The notes: generated by a model not told the origin, from the letters alone. 64,000 nucleotides of DNA from Opisthorchis felineus (GCA_004794785.1 SJOL01008747.1:16766-80765); one strand, 5' to 3'; numbered from the stretch's first letter, positions 13,701 to 28,800 are shown. Translations and numbers: made by a program.

Positions 13701-16700
13701 GCAAGAGCCTCAAACGTTTTTTATCCTCATAAAGCGACGCCGTTATCGTCACATGTAGTCAGCTGCTAAGTCGTATTTGGCCAGTGAGTCAGAGTTTAGG
13801 ACCAGTTTCACGCAGCTGTTATTAACACACTCTTAGTATCTTTCTGCTTAAGTTTGAATGTAAAAATGTGTAAGCATTTGGCTCAGAGTGCACAATGCAA
13901 ACGGATTCAGGTCATTCGTTGGAGGTGCTTTTCATTCTTTTTGAAAGAAACGAACCAAATACAATAAAGATCAACAAATGGGTTTTTTACTTTGATATTT
14001 AACGTTGTGTTACACTAACGCTTCGTCTTTATAACAATGCTGAATGATTCGCAATTACAACGAAGAAATTTAAAACTATTTCACTATTACGATTACAACC
14101 AATGAAGATCGAATCACGACGTTCGCACCAAAGATGCTTCTGTGTTTCGACGAAAGACCTTAGAGTAATGTGAGGAATTTGGTTTACACAACATTATGCT
14201 TAAGACGGACGGTAACATCCGTCCCACCTTTGGGTTCGTCATATTACTGGTTCATTATGTAGGTCTGGTCCCCGAATAGCCGTCACGCTTATTGCACACC
14301 TGAATAGCCGATTGGGCGGATGTGGAGATAAACATGGTTTGGTAACCTAAGACGGTGTTAACTAGAGGTCCAACTGAATATCTGGTTGTTGCTACTTTTT
14401 GAGTACATGGATGTTTACCTTTACACACGTACAAGATGGGACTGAGCCTAGCTGCCAAGCCCCTTGAAGCGCGAAGCCCGGATTATTGTCACGTCAATGA
14501 AGATACTTCGATATTTTGAAGTCGTTCCTAATCAGACGTGAACATCGCCTGTGCAGCACATTACATTAGAGAATATCATAAAGAAGAAATTCGGTTGAGA
14601 TTCAGTTTGAGCTTCTATCTCACTTTTCGTAGGAGCGTATAGCTCCAAACGGGGCTACTGCCGTTCGTTTTAGAAATGATGAGAAAGAATGCTTGAAAGA
14701 TATATGTTCAGGGGAGTATTTTTTTATAGAACAGGGACAAAGCGTAGGACCATAGCATCCAGGGTAGCGGAACAGGTGTTATCCTCCTCCATAAATTACG
14801 CTGGAAAAAGCAAATCAACGCCACTGGACAACAGAAAAGTTAACTACACATAAATCCATCCACAAGAAAGTTGTGCCGACAGTTAGTTTCAGTCGACTGG
14901 CTTACCACATCTGTGTTGTGAACCCTTGATTCAGGTCAGTAATTATGACTAAACTGCAATTGAACTGCGACGCACCGGTCTCTAGGGATTGCACTCGAAC
15001 ATCCTCTTACGCATTTACAATCCACACGCACCATATTTATGGCGACACAATGGTCTATAAGCCATGGTTACATTTAGTATTCATTAGAAAATGTTTGACT
15101 GAAGGAGAATAGGGGCCGAATGTACTGTAATGTGCGTGAGGCGGGGAAGGTTGTTGCAGAAGACTGGTATAAACGTAATGACACTGATGAGAAAAAGAAA
15201 ATCACGCCCTACTGATGGGAAACGGCGTCAGCGCTCACAATCGCTGGCTGCTTACCTCAGTATGCGGCTCGCTCAGTGGCTTTTGTGGTTCGCAGGTTAC
15301 CAGGGTTAGAAATCATGATAAAAGGACTCGGTTACGGTACACATCATCCAGAGGTCCACGCTATGACCTCGGCATCCCCTTAAAAACTGTTTGGCTATAA
15401 CGCCTCACAACATCATGAACAGCTGCAGGGATGCGCGTTGTGACCTGGAGCGTTTTGAATTGCAGGGTGAAAATTCATTATTTTCCATTGTTTTACGGGT
15501 AACGTTATTGAGGATACCAGTTTTCTCGTAGCTTCCTCAGCTTCTGATTGATCTAGGTGTCTAGACTTTTCAGCAGGTGTGGAACCGTCTTCTATTTAAG
15601 TTATGATCGATTTTCTGTTTGGACCCACACGATCCCCCAAACCTCATGCTGCGAGCTTAGAGGGTGCAAAACGCAAGTGAGGCTTGCCGTGTTTGGTCCA
15701 AATAAGCACCTTTCGGTGAGCCATGTCCTTTATAGCTAGCCGTCGAAACTTAACCTTTTTGAGAACGTTTTCACGAAATTCCAGTTCTTTTGGACACCCA
15801 CGGTTGTCTTCTCTTACCCATACAAAATGCTGAATAACCAGAAGCAACTTTATGTGGAGTCTATATGTTTAGACAGGATATGTGCCTGCGTCAATGTGTG
15901 AACATCCCAATATTTCAGCATTTTGAAACAGTAACGGTTGTCTCGCTAACTGGACAGGACGGAGCGGTACTTTCGCGTTATAATCCAATTTTTGAACCTC
16001 CTATTCTCAGAACAAAAGAAAAATGTGACTTTTGAGTGTCACGATGCAAAAGTTAACTATGACCGTCTAGCCTGGTAAAATCGCATGACAATAACCTTTC
16101 GGGACAGCGGTTCTGCAAACAAAATAATAAATCTTCCACTGTGAATTCCGTTGCCGTAATTCCTTATTCGACAAATCATTAAGTTGGACTGTCTGGAGAG
16201 ACTAGGCGAAACTTTGAATTGTCACTAGTCACCGTTTTTTCAACTTATAATCCCATAACATGTGTGCTTTTGACAACTGGTTTATCTGCTTGTCGTGTTT
16301 TGTAGTCCTCTAAGTAACCCTTTACGTATTTTGTGTATAAAAAACGCGGATGGATTTAGGACACGTCCAACCTTCGAGTCAAACATGAACGAACAAACCA
16401 ACGACCATCTGTGCTACCTGAGCTACCATCATTCTCCTCTGTAGCAAACATGGAACACTGTTATGGCACAACGTGCTAGTTGACTATTACTATGCCGTCC
16501 TAAGCAAGCATCGCTTTGAATTCTCGGATAGCAGTTCATAATACGTGAACTGTTTGCTACCGTGCCCTGAAAACTCTGGTAAACAGTGATCTAGTGAGGT
16601 TGACCAAGAAGACCGTCGAAACTCAACTGCGCGTATGTTATTTATTGTGTCTACTCGGCATCCACAGTGTAGAATAGCAAGTCACACTTGAAACACCAAA

Positions 16701-19700
16701 TAAAGTAAGGCTTTCTACTCGTTCGTTTTGACGGTGAGTAAGATACGTTTTTTTGGGGGGGAGTGGGGGGGGGTATTGCCAATCGATTGAAAAGACAAAA
16801 AGAGTGGTGTTTTAGACAAAAAAGACGTTTTCAGTGAGCTCCTCATCAGGATATTCCTTCTTTTACATTTTGTACTAATGGCGAAGAACTCGTTTTATTT
16901 CTCTGCGGCAAAATTGCTTAGAAACTAGATGCTACTAGCCGTTAACTGATGAGTGAAAGTGACCGCGTTTTCAGCTCGTGTGAAATTTGCAGAAAATGAA
17001 ATTTTATGGATCGCGCGTTGGGTTAAACAGCTCGATCACCCCGGTGTTGCGTTGCGCGCATATAACGAGAATGGTGTAATTTCTATGCTACAAGGAAGTA
17101 ACTTCAGCGAATGCTAAAGAGTCAACTGAAGTGGATTTGATCCACTTAAGTCCGAGGTCTAAGTTACAAGGTTTCTGCCTGCTGTGGTCCTTTATTGACA
17201 GACGATAGAGAAGACAGCACGCACCGTCCGTAGCTGGGTGCGATAAATTGTGCAAGTTCACCGTAGTCATTGTTCATGAATGTCGAGAGTGTACATTAGC
17301 TATGCATCAGACTCCATAGCTTCTATTCAAGAGAGAGTTGCTTTGGTCAGGTGAACGAGAAGTGTAAATTGACAGTGAAAACTGGCCTGAGGCTCAATTG
17401 TTGCCAGTTTGTTCGTCTCTGCGGTATTTACGGAAAGTGATCATGCGAGAGGTGAATTAATATCACAGTTAGAATGGGTGTTACCAATCTGACTAGCATT
17501 TTCTATCTATCTGGAAACTTTGTGCTTCAGGCACATATTGAAATTTTAATGAAGAATTCATCCAGCTAGTGACATACGCGGACTAGTCAGAAGGCGTCGT
17601 ACAGATTTAAAAAAAAACCGGTTGGGGATTGTCGACAATGCTTAACCGACAAACGTTTTCCGATTGGTAGCTGAGCACTGTGCCATTTTATTCTGTACTT
17701 TATGCTAAACTCACAGGTCGTATAATTCCCATTGAAGCTGGTTGATGCCCACTTGTTTCACGGACGTGGTTATCACCAACCATTTCGAGAGAAATGCACT
17801 GAGTGAAAGCCCTTGAAAATTGTTACAAGACGGATGTACTTATTCCTGGTATTGTCTAATCACAGAGCAAAACTTTCTGACCCCCCTAGCATGAGGAAAG
17901 CTGTTTCTACCGAATGAGCAGTAATCAAATGTAGATGAATTATAATTTTAAATGAAAATGAAGATTCTGGAAGGGTTTTATATGTTGGCATCAGGATAAA
18001 CTAACTTTCTAAATAGTGTGAAACCACTTGGTGATTGAAGTAGCCTCAGGCTATGTTTATTGACATTGCGCATAAGCATGGAGATTGTAGCCTGTTTATA
18101 CCAAAAATATATATATAATCTCCGGAAACCCGCGTTTTGTATGAGTTTGGCATACCATGGATGAAACTGAAGCTGGATAGTGAAACTTTAATCTGAATGA
18201 TGATCTGGTAAATTTAGGCAGTCGGTCCAAATATCACCGTGATAACATTTTCACAACTTGTAGCAATATGTGCTCCCTAATGTCTCGAGCGGAAACCAGG
18301 TTTCCATTGCAACATCATGACACGAAGTCGCCGTACTGCTCAGTTTATGAGTAACACGGTCGTTTTCAAATGGCAAAAGCGTTACAGTTCACGGTGTCAT
18401 ATATCATGCGGGTCGAATATCTATCCACCCAATTTTCTTTCACTTCAAATGTGTTGGAATTTCACCGGAGAAAATAGCACCAGACCGAGCATGTTCCTGG
18501 ATCCTGACGGACTTCCGCTAATTTGCACACAAGCGTTCTAGCGACAGTAAACTGTGGTACAGGGATTGGCTTTATACCTTCGTTGAGAAGCTTTCCGTCC
18601 TCAGCTTAGAAGTTTTTGATGTTATTCTAACCTAGAAAGAAGAGAGAGATTTTTCAACCTGCGTGGTACACTTGTCTTACTACCATGCCAACGTATTGTT
18701 TGTTGTTCAAGTTCCCCACGAATTATTGAGCATAAGTATGGTGGTTTAGCTAGTTTTATGAAGTATCCACCGAACCTTTTTAGCTGAAGCAGTAAAGTGT
18801 TATCCAAACGGGGATGAGGCTCACCACGGAGCGAAGGGAGAAATGTATTGGCAGTGTATCCTCCTCGACTATGAAATGGCGGATGCGCTTGTGGAGAGTT
18901 ATGACAGCTCGTTTCGTGAGGAAGCACCTTTTGTGTTGTGGCCTGTTGAATGTGTCAACTAATAAGCATCACCAGCGACTCATTAAAAGACCGGGGTTTC
19001 TGAAAGCGCCAGAAAAATCATACCACATCTTATCTGCAAATGATGTAAATTTCAGCTTATGATTGCCTGGATCTAAACGGCTTCAAATTCCCTCGCCCAT
19101 CCATAACTTATTCAAAACTAATCGGGTCAGAAAGAGCTCATTGATGCCGCTGGAATATGAACCAGTGATGCTTGCTCTATTGTCCGTGGCATGAGAGTGG
19201 CTTGGGGCAGCTTAAACAAATGTGTGGGGAACTTCTTGTCTGACCCAGGGAAGTTGTTATCACCTGATAAGAGTCTGGCACAGCCACTGACCCATCGCTA
19301 CGCTCCACTACCCGCTCTAACGACGCACTGATGATGTCACCTCGATTGGTGACGAAACGTCTGCAATCAAATTGCCCAGCTCAGCGAACGAACCAACGAC
19401 CATGATTCAACAGTGCTGATGTGGTTGCCGGTTCACGGCTTTTTGAGTACACGTCCGAGGGTGTGTACTAATTTCGGAGCAAACGTCAGGGGGAAAAAGC
19501 ACTCGTAAACAATAACGTGATGGTCTATTGGATGTTGTTGAGTGCAGATTCGGATCACAGCGGGGTTCGAGTGGTTATTCAGACTATTTGGGTGCTAGCC
19601 ATTGTGGCCTAAATGAAAAAATCCGTCGACAACAACTTTTACGTAGGCAATAGGAAAAATAAAAGCAGGCTACTGCTGCACACTCATGTCTTTTGCTCTT

Positions 19701-19793
19701 CCCATCATTATTGTACCAAAATGTCACAGAGCACTAGAGTGTTCGGCTGTTTTAAACCTGCAGGAACCACTGCAATATATGGCCACGCTGGTG

Positions 19794-19843
<50 letters not shown>

Positions 19844-22800
19844 AAATTCAGCGGCGGAACGATGGGACCGTAGTCAGCAAACGGTGAGTTCACATTCACT
19901 ACTTAATTGTGAAGAAATCATGAAACGAACATGTTACATAAGAGTTAGGGTAACCGCCTGTTAGCACTGCAGTTCAATGGTCCATGTGATGGCCCCAGAG
20001 CCATCCGGACTGTCTGAAAGAGTGTTTGGAGATGTAGATACCTCGGAATGATTGTGGTAGACTAGCGCTAAACCCCTTCTTCATCCACTTTTACTGATCT
20101 CCTCACACTAAGGTTCTAAATAAATCATGGTAGTGCGACAACGAAGCATCACTGTCGAACACTGATCTGCTCCCGATGATGGTGTTCATGACAAATGTAT
20201 GATGCTGTTGCATCTACGGTGAATCTAAAGCTCTCAGAAGCCGTTTAACAGGTTGGGAGAGTAGGAGCCTCTTAATTTCATAATCGTCAGTACTTTCTCG
20301 TGTTGATTCCTTTTTGATTAGGTCCATGTTGTTCAGACCCCAACTATTTTTTGTTATAAAGTTTCCAATCTTCTCTCTCTCCGAATTCTGCACCATCCAA
20401 ATGCTTTACGTTTATTCTCGCTTTTTGTTCTAAAAAAAGAATTGAATTTTGCTAATTTTTCGGTTAGAAAACGAAATAGCTTATAGCTAGCTCAGCTTTT
20501 CCCCATTCACTAAGGAATAATGAGTACAATTTTACTTTTTTTGTACGCATTACTCATATTTATTCAGTTCTTTGGTAACACAATTCCAGAATGTAGCCTA
20601 TTGAACGTATTTTCCATTCAACATCGTTTTACGAATTTCAACGGAGCCTGTCGCAGACGGTCTCAGCATGTACACCATTAAGAGATCAAGTTAGTACTAA
20701 GCCCACTGACTGTCCGGATCTAATTCTGATCACCACTATACCTATCCTGGCGTGCAGGCTGGCGTTTCCAGGAAACGAGAATTGCACTTCACCTCACAAA
20801 TACAGCAAACTTACTGTCTGCAGATAAAAAAGCGCGTTGTGCTGCGGGTCAATAGCTCTGGTGGAAAAATGCGGAAGTGCGTATTGGCTGTGAACAGAAG
20901 GCTTGCCAAAATAGACCATGTCGATGTTCGCAATAGCGTTGTGCCATATTTTATTCTTTTGCCTCACAACCTTGAAAAACAGGCAGCGCGAAATAAGGCG
21001 GCTATGACTAGACGTAACACACTACTCATAAGGTTGATGAAAATGCATCAACAGCCCATGATCGGTTTCTCCCTACTTGAGGTTCGCCACTTGGGTGCAG
21101 TCTTCGAGTTTCCCGTCAAACGTGTGTTCAACTTGAACCCATATTGGACATATTTTGACAACTACTCCTATTTGCTTGCGAATTTAGTTTTGACAGGAGG
21201 CTCAGCTGAATCTCTCGTTTATGAAAGTCTGCTTTAAATGAATGTGGTGAGACAGACTGTCTCGTGTTTTATTTGGTACAATATGCGAGATATCGCAACG
21301 CGTAATTTTTCTGGATGTAACACACTGCTCATAAGGCTGCTGAAAACTCTTCGACAGCCCACGTACGGATTCACCATTATTTGGGACTCACCTGGTAGGC
21401 GCAATCCCCCAGTTTCCGTCAATCTTATGTTCCACTTGAACTCATCATAAACGAGAGATTCAGCTGGATTCAGCTGGATTCAGTTTAGTCTCCAATCAAA
21501 ACCAAATTCGTATGCGGTTGAGAGTATTTGTCCAGGCCATGACTACTTTTTAGGAAAAATAGAGAATACACTATGTAAAACAATATATATCCGACGAGCC
21601 CGTTCTCCAGGCTGTCGAATTAGTTACCTCGTGTTTCGCAACTCTGGTAGACAAGACATTCGCTAGCCGGCGCTTGCATACAGGATTTTTTTACGCCGCA
21701 TGATTCACTCGTGTCCACACGTTGCGCAAAAGTTTGCCGGCGCTTAGAACTTCAGGAAGTAACTGGCTTGGTGGTGTTGTCTTTCCCTTACTGGACAATA
21801 TTTGTGCTTACTTGCTAATCGCCAAGTTCGGACATGAAGTTGGGTGGCTAACTGTCATCTGATTGGATTAGTTATCGCGTCATCTCCTGTATGGCGGTGA
21901 ATTATTGTTGCATTTTACCTTGGAAATCAACTTAGGCAAAAATTTGTGAGATATTTCGCTCTATGATGTCTACGAAATAAGGCTTATTCATTGTGCGATC
22001 GTTTTACAACTCCAGTCAGGTTTGCCGAGAACAGTTCCTTGAGATCCGAAGTGGAGATTTTAAACCTATTTCGGCGTTTTTTGATGTTGAACATCAAGGC
22101 ATGGAATAATGTCACACACACTCCGACTAAACCAAAACCTTTCCAGTTTTTCAAGTTGAGTGACGTACTACAGTCGGACATAAAACAGGCTGGAGAAAAC
22201 ACACCGTAGTACTGTGACAGAAATCGTGCTTGTCGGGCAGACGTACCATTTATGTGATTACATTTGTACACTCCGGTGCGGGCATAGTTGAGCCCCTTTA
22301 CAGCCGACAATCGGTCAGTCGTACACAACAGCTGGTTCAGAGAGGATTGTGCAAAATACGATGGGAGAGAAATTACTGGATTCCTAATGAAGTGTGGCCT
22401 GACTGTATTTTATGCTGATCCACTGTCTAACATAAGTTGTACACATACTAGTCCCATTTCGCGGAAGCAAGATTTTCGTTCGCTGGTTTGCATATAAGTT
22501 TTTCATGTTTATTTAATAGATTTCGCCATGTATATTATTATCATTACATTATTATTATATTATATATATTATATTATATTATATTATATATTATATTATA
22601 TATGTTATATTATTATATATATTATTATATTATTATCATTGGTCAAAGATGCCAAGAACTTTTCCAATTTATAGTTTGCCTGTGATTGACTAGAACTGTA
22701 TTTGGCATTTGTATTACGCGATGGCCCTCCAAGCGTAGGATAACACTAAATGAGAAGCGCTTTGGACTCCTCGAGGAAGGGCCTGCATTTGAGAGGATTT

Positions 22801-25800
22801 TGCACCAAATAGTAAGTTGAGTAGGGCATTACCAACAATTATTTATACAGCGGCCTCCATTGGAAGGAGTCTTTCTTTGCAGAAAAAACTTGGAAAAGGG
22901 GTCTGAAATATCTTTTATGCCCATTGACGGAAGTGTATGATACTGTGTGGAGCTAGAATACGAAATGGAAAATACGTGGACAAGAAGCAGTAGTTATGTT
23001 TCACCACCACGAATAGGGGTAAATAGTCAAGTGTATTATACACTTGTGAGGTGTTTAAGTAGTAAACTGAGCTTTACGGTATGAGCCGTGAGATTTCGTT
23101 CGGATTTGGAAATGAAGATAGAGCAACATAATGGCCTAGTAATATGGTTGGTTTGGGTTACTGCGTGATGTAAGAAGTACGCGTTACCTCAAATTTAACA
23201 CACTGGTAACCGTGAGCTGATCCACTTTGGTGGCAAACAGAATCACATATACAAATGACAAGTTGTCCACTTTGATCACCACCACTTGCAAGCAGCTCGT
23301 TGTTTGTTTCATTTTCCATCCCTATAGACTGCACCTCGGTCTGCAGAACGAAACTACGCTCGTGGGGTTGACAGTTGCATCGACTAATCCTCCACAGCCA
23401 AGCAGGAAAATCATAGGGTAGAGGGCATTTTGGATCCCCTCTGCAAATGACTCTTTCGAACTTAGCCATGACTCACTGAGAATTTTGAGTCATCCATCAG
23501 AAGTCTGGGCTCTTTTAGGGTAGGTTACAGTATTGCATCATAGGTGATTACTCGTCTTTTGGTTAAATGTTACAGAGGCGCATGAAGACAGCCGCAAGTG
23601 AAATTGACATTCTCGGCTCCGGGCGATAGCAAGCGTGACGTAGGTTGCTTCTGAGATATGTTGAACTGAGACGGACCGTCGTTAGATATACATGTGCTCC
23701 TGGTAAATTTTGTTGTGCCGATTATAAAGGTTTGTAATTCTTTACTTTGAGGATCTGATTGTGTTTTGACCTCGCCATCGTTTGAGATGATATTGTGCGG
23801 CTTCGAGATGCTGACTGTGTTCAGTACGCAGCAAACTACTAAAGCAACGGATTCCAGGTTTGCTGTTGTTAGGACTCCTCGGCAGTGCATAAACTTGCCA
23901 CCATCTGAACTCCGGACATCTGGCGTGGAAGGTGAAAACGTATTGACGCTTGAACACTGTGGTTTATCTGTCCGATTCCTTAAACGGTGACCCGGTAGCT
24001 ACCCTGATTTGTCGATTAGCTAACGTGCCTGTCAGAATCGATACTTCCAGTCATCAGTTTCACAGTAAGCAGTATCACGCTGGTTAGTTCTGAGCAGACC
24101 CTTGTCCTCAGCCTCTTGTCTTCTTAAAGGGGAAAAACCTCGGCATGTGTCACAAATCATTTACGTACAGCAGTGGTACACAACTGATGGGTGGCACACT
24201 CACGCCCTCTATCAAGCATATTCTAAAACGGAACTAATCTGATGAAGACACCGAATTATAACAACAAGCATTGGTATCGAACTGCACCTTTAAACACACG
24301 TCCTAGCCGAAACACATAAATCGGCCACCTAAGCAGAACTGTGAAAGAAAAGAGATCAACTTTTGTTGGAAGTTTTGACGAATAACGCCAAGCTACTGTA
24401 CACATGAATACAGGGCGTCAAAACACTACATACCTGGCGGCCGGAACGTAAGCCGCAACATGTTCAGAATGGCATTCATCGAGGTCATAAAGATGGTCGT
24501 AAACAATAAACAATGGACAAACCAGCTCCAATTTGTTCCATCCACGCTCGCCTTGGCGGCGTAGTTAGTCCCCAAGAACCTTCGGTTGTTGTTTAGGGCC
24601 AGTTCATCCATAACTGCTTTGTGTGTATCATTTTACTGTGAACATAGATAACCATATGCAGATGTGTGACACAATGTGAGGCAACTTGATGGTTGAAACT
24701 TCGAACTACGGTTAATGACACATTAGAAATAGCAAACTAATTAGAGAATCTTGTTTCCTTCGTCGGGTTAGACTTTGGCGCGACTTTAGTAACAAAACTT
24801 TTGTGGAATTCCTACTACTCATGAACAATTGTGTGAATGGTCTAAGTTATATCATGACCCTCCAATGCATCACATGAGTATCAGGGGCGTTTGAGCTTAG
24901 AATTAAGGTGGAAAAAACGTGACCGGATCTTAACTGGTCTTCGTATCGTCATTTGCAATAGTTTTTCTACCACCTTCGGTAAACTACTCAAAGCTGTTTG
25001 GTAACGACAGATTACTGGTCGATTTAAAGAATTTATTCACCAATCTTGTCGTTTTTTATTTGTCCCACGTCTCACTTTTTACGGAATTCCAAATAATGAA
25101 ACATTTTATGCGCTTTCCTTAAGCCACGGGAGTTGGAAGTATACGCTTCTGCATAAATTTTCCTGTTGCAATCCTCTTTCATTCATTGTTGAGCAACGAA
25201 CCGCCAGTTCTTCTTCAATTGCTATTATTTTTTTCAAAATATTCTAACAGCTTCTACGATAACGGAGTCGAAAAACATCCGACTGAGTTCTTTGAACCAG
25301 ATGAACCTGAACGATAAGTCTGTGGCGATCTCTGAAGATGGCAATTTCACCTTGAATACGTGCCTTTTTCTAGGTTTGGAAGAGCTCAAAATCACTAGTG
25401 GACCTTTCGAACTGTTCCTGTGAAAAAAAACACGTTTGCGAATCTGCGACTAAATCCAGACGTTTTGATTCCTCAAAATCGACCGACAAATAATGTGGCT
25501 GATGATCGATATAAGTCGGAGGCCAACAAGCCTTACATTTTGGTAAAACCTCTAGTGCCTATCTTGCGCAACTCACACTGATACGTTACTGTCAATATCA
25601 ATCAGGCTGGCGTTGTCAACCCCATACAGACTAGTGCCGGCTTTGTTTACATGTTCACCCGAAGCTGAACTTCGGTGTTTGTGAACCCCGTTTATATTTT
25701 GCCTCCAATTAAACGTGCGATCTGTTGGTCATCACGTGCAGTTTACTATGACCACCTATGACTATATGTGAAGAGCACCTGACCAGAAAATTTTTTTGAC

Positions 25801-28800
25801 TGCCTTGCAACCTATATCAGCCATTTCGAACAACCCAATATGACACTAAAACATTAATTGTGCATTAATTGTTTGCAAATGAGTGTATTTCGCTAATTAA
25901 TTGTGCCTGTTGAAAATAATTTTGAGGATGTGACACAATAACGCGCACTGATTTTAAACAGACGAACTTTTAGCCGATAGCTTCATTTCCTATAAAACAT
26001 CACAAACGCACATGCAACATGGGTATGCCACGCACGCAAAGTGTATGAATAGAACACAATCAGAATAAGGCCAGAGTATGGTAGATTATAGGGCAGTAAA
26101 GCACGAGCTGATTTGCACGCCGACGTATGGTACCTAAAGTGATAGATTAATTTTAGGGAAAGACGGCCTGGAAGAAGACTTTGTTTTAATCCACCTGAAG
26201 GCAGCTCCTATATGAGAGGGTGTTTGTGGTCAAATATTCGTTTGATAGAACCTGAAATGCAGTATCACATTTGGGGACACGCCAGAAAAGATTCTGTTGT
26301 GAAACAATATTGTCTAAACAAGTTCATGAAGTCTCCGGCGGGACCGGAGACTGCAACTCGTTATTTGATTATCTTTCGCCAGCGTAATGCTAAAACACCT
26401 TCGCGCAAATAAGTGCTAAATACCGGCTCACCAGTGCAACAGCAAGGAAATAATCCTAGTTCAGCCTCACATCAATTTTAAACTCGGTTTGGGTGAATGA
26501 GCAGGTTATTACAAGGATTTTCCACGTCAACGCGAAAGCATTGGTTAGGCTAGCCCTCTTGTCTGACTAAGTCAATCGCATTTGTTTTGATTCGAAATCC
26601 GCAGTGCTCTTCAGCAATTTCTTCCTCTCTGCTACAAGCTGCTCTCTGGACTACCTCGACACATGAAATTCACTGGCACTTATGGGTGATGTGAATGCTT
26701 AACTCTGTTGACTGTACCCTATGGAGTTGAAGGCGGTGATACTTTCCATGGAGACAACGGAAAATGCCTCTCGCATTTAAGAGCTGACTATCAGTCGCTT
26801 GGGTCCGACGGCTTAGTTACTGGCTCCGAATGAGGTACTCCAAAATAACCTTACTACTCACTGCATTGCGGGTCAGATTTCCAAATTAGAGACTAGGAGC
26901 ACAACCCCGGACAAAGACTTTCCCTCTCCCAGTGCCTAATGGATCGAACTTCCCAGTCAAAGGCTCAATGTTTAGCACACTAAATATACCCCCATTCTCG
27001 GGTTAGGCAGTCGTGGTTCGTTGTGCACCACTATCCCCCCCCCAGTTCGGTGGGGAAATCCCGGGAGAATGCAATAAGTTGAAAGCACTTTGTCTTGTTG
27101 AACTATTGACCGGGCCATGTCTACCAGTGTATCTATAACCACTGATGTCTTTTATCCCCAAGTTAGTATTAAGGATACGGCAGTTGACAACACAGCAAAT
27201 TTCGCAAGCAATGATTCTTGTGCTTCGTTACCAACTCATGGCTTAACCTCCCTTGGCTCGCCCACATCATTCGAATGCTTGTGCGAAAAAAGTGGGGGTA
27301 AGTTTCCCTAACGGCACATGAGGCACGTGACCGACTTGGCGCAAACTACGGAGCAACATGAACCTATCTGTCTTGTACGGCCTAAGGAACTGGAAAGTAT
27401 CATTCACCCTCTCATTTCTGAATCAGAAGTTTTGGGTCAATTCGGAAGTATTTACTATTTTGCATGATTCACAGTAAGTACTGCACATCACCTGGGTGAA
27501 GCAACCGGCCGGAACAAAGCAAGTCTTAGGGGGTAAGTATGAAAATTCATGGTTCAAAAACGCCCCCCAAAAATGGGCACCGGAAAACTCAAGTAGGGCA
27601 CTTTGAGGGGCAAGTACCTGACCTTCTTCAACACAGCCCTTGTATATTGTACATAGAGTTGGATTAAATATAAACCATCATTTCCTACCATTAGGATAAA
27701 TTGGAGAATACCTCTTCCAAAATACAAAATGAAACGAGTTACGCATATATTTTTCCATCCGTCTTTATGCAAAGCACAGGAATTTTGGAGACGTATTTGA
27801 TGGAACCGAAGAGAATTTTTCTGCTGCATGTAGCTCGTTGATAAAAGCCCCATCTTAGGGGAACACACGCAAACACCTGGCGAAAGTCGCTGTAGAATTA
27901 GCTTGGTATTACAAGGTAAGTTCAGATCTTACCTGTGGGTAAGGCAGCTCTGTGATCAAGGCGTAAGCCTACTGACCGTAAGGTCTGTGGTCCAAACCCA
28001 ACCTCTTCATCTGGACTGCTGTTGTCTAGGCTTGGGAAAACTGGCAGTATCTAAGTTCTCAGGCTTACTTTGGGTGTCGTAGCGGCTAGGCACTGAAAGG
28101 ATGCTACAACTGAACGATTATCATTTTACTTACTCCAGATCTCATCTTAACCAGTTTGATAGAACACGAAGAGATATCTTTAAACAACCTTGCCGAGTGG
28201 TTTCGCTGAGGATTGCGCTAAGCGTATTTCCCGACTGATTCGGCAATATCGACACCACCTCCAGAAACAAACAGCAAATATCTTTTCAAATGGAATGTTG
28301 CATTCGACTCTGCTGCCATCAGTACAGCAACTGTCGTGTTAAAATGTAAACTCCTAACTCCCGTAATAGTGCTGTATGCATACTTCCGTGGATGCACAAG
28401 ACAAGGTCCTGTCTTGTTTCGCGATGTCCAGGGATGTCGAGCAAGGCTATCATTCCTCTCCTTTACTCTTCAACTTTGTCGCCGGTACAACAAGGGAAAT
28501 CTAGCTCCAAGCATCTGACGCGAGTGGGGTTGAAATATTCTTGGGAGCTTTTTCGCAGACGTGAAGGGCACAGATTACATAGCACTTCCAGGATTTGAGT
28601 CCTGCAAAACGCAACAATATTAAGTTGTTAAAATGATGACTATGCATGGTTTGATGGGCTAAGTACACAAAAGTACTGGTAAAAGACCGAGTAAGACCGA
28701 ACCGGAAAAGCATGCTGGCAGATGAGCCCACTTGGATGGTGGACTGATTTGTTCACCTTGATCGCTGTATCCATTCCTATGATTTAACTGAGGCGATATC

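Noticed and set aside
15183..15210. CTGATGAG followed by AAAAAG, a hammerhead-like start
   Set aside because: No stem II or stem III can be drawn; a chance match.
20752..21237. 161-codon open frame on the + strand, the longest in the window
   Set aside because: It runs through a repeat whose other copies (21.3 and 59.7 kb) do not keep the frame. No splice or start support and no recognisable domain.
27117..27297. ATG-started open segment ending at a GTAAGT donor on the + strand
   Set aside because: Start context is weak. The nearest exon-like segment (27428-27473) does not continue the frame without a stop, so it cannot be placed in a gene.
27970..28100. tRNA-like stretch (GTGGTCCAAACCC) that might be a tRNA gene or another SINE
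   Set aside because: No foldable cloverleaf and only a poor B box; no second copy seen in the window.
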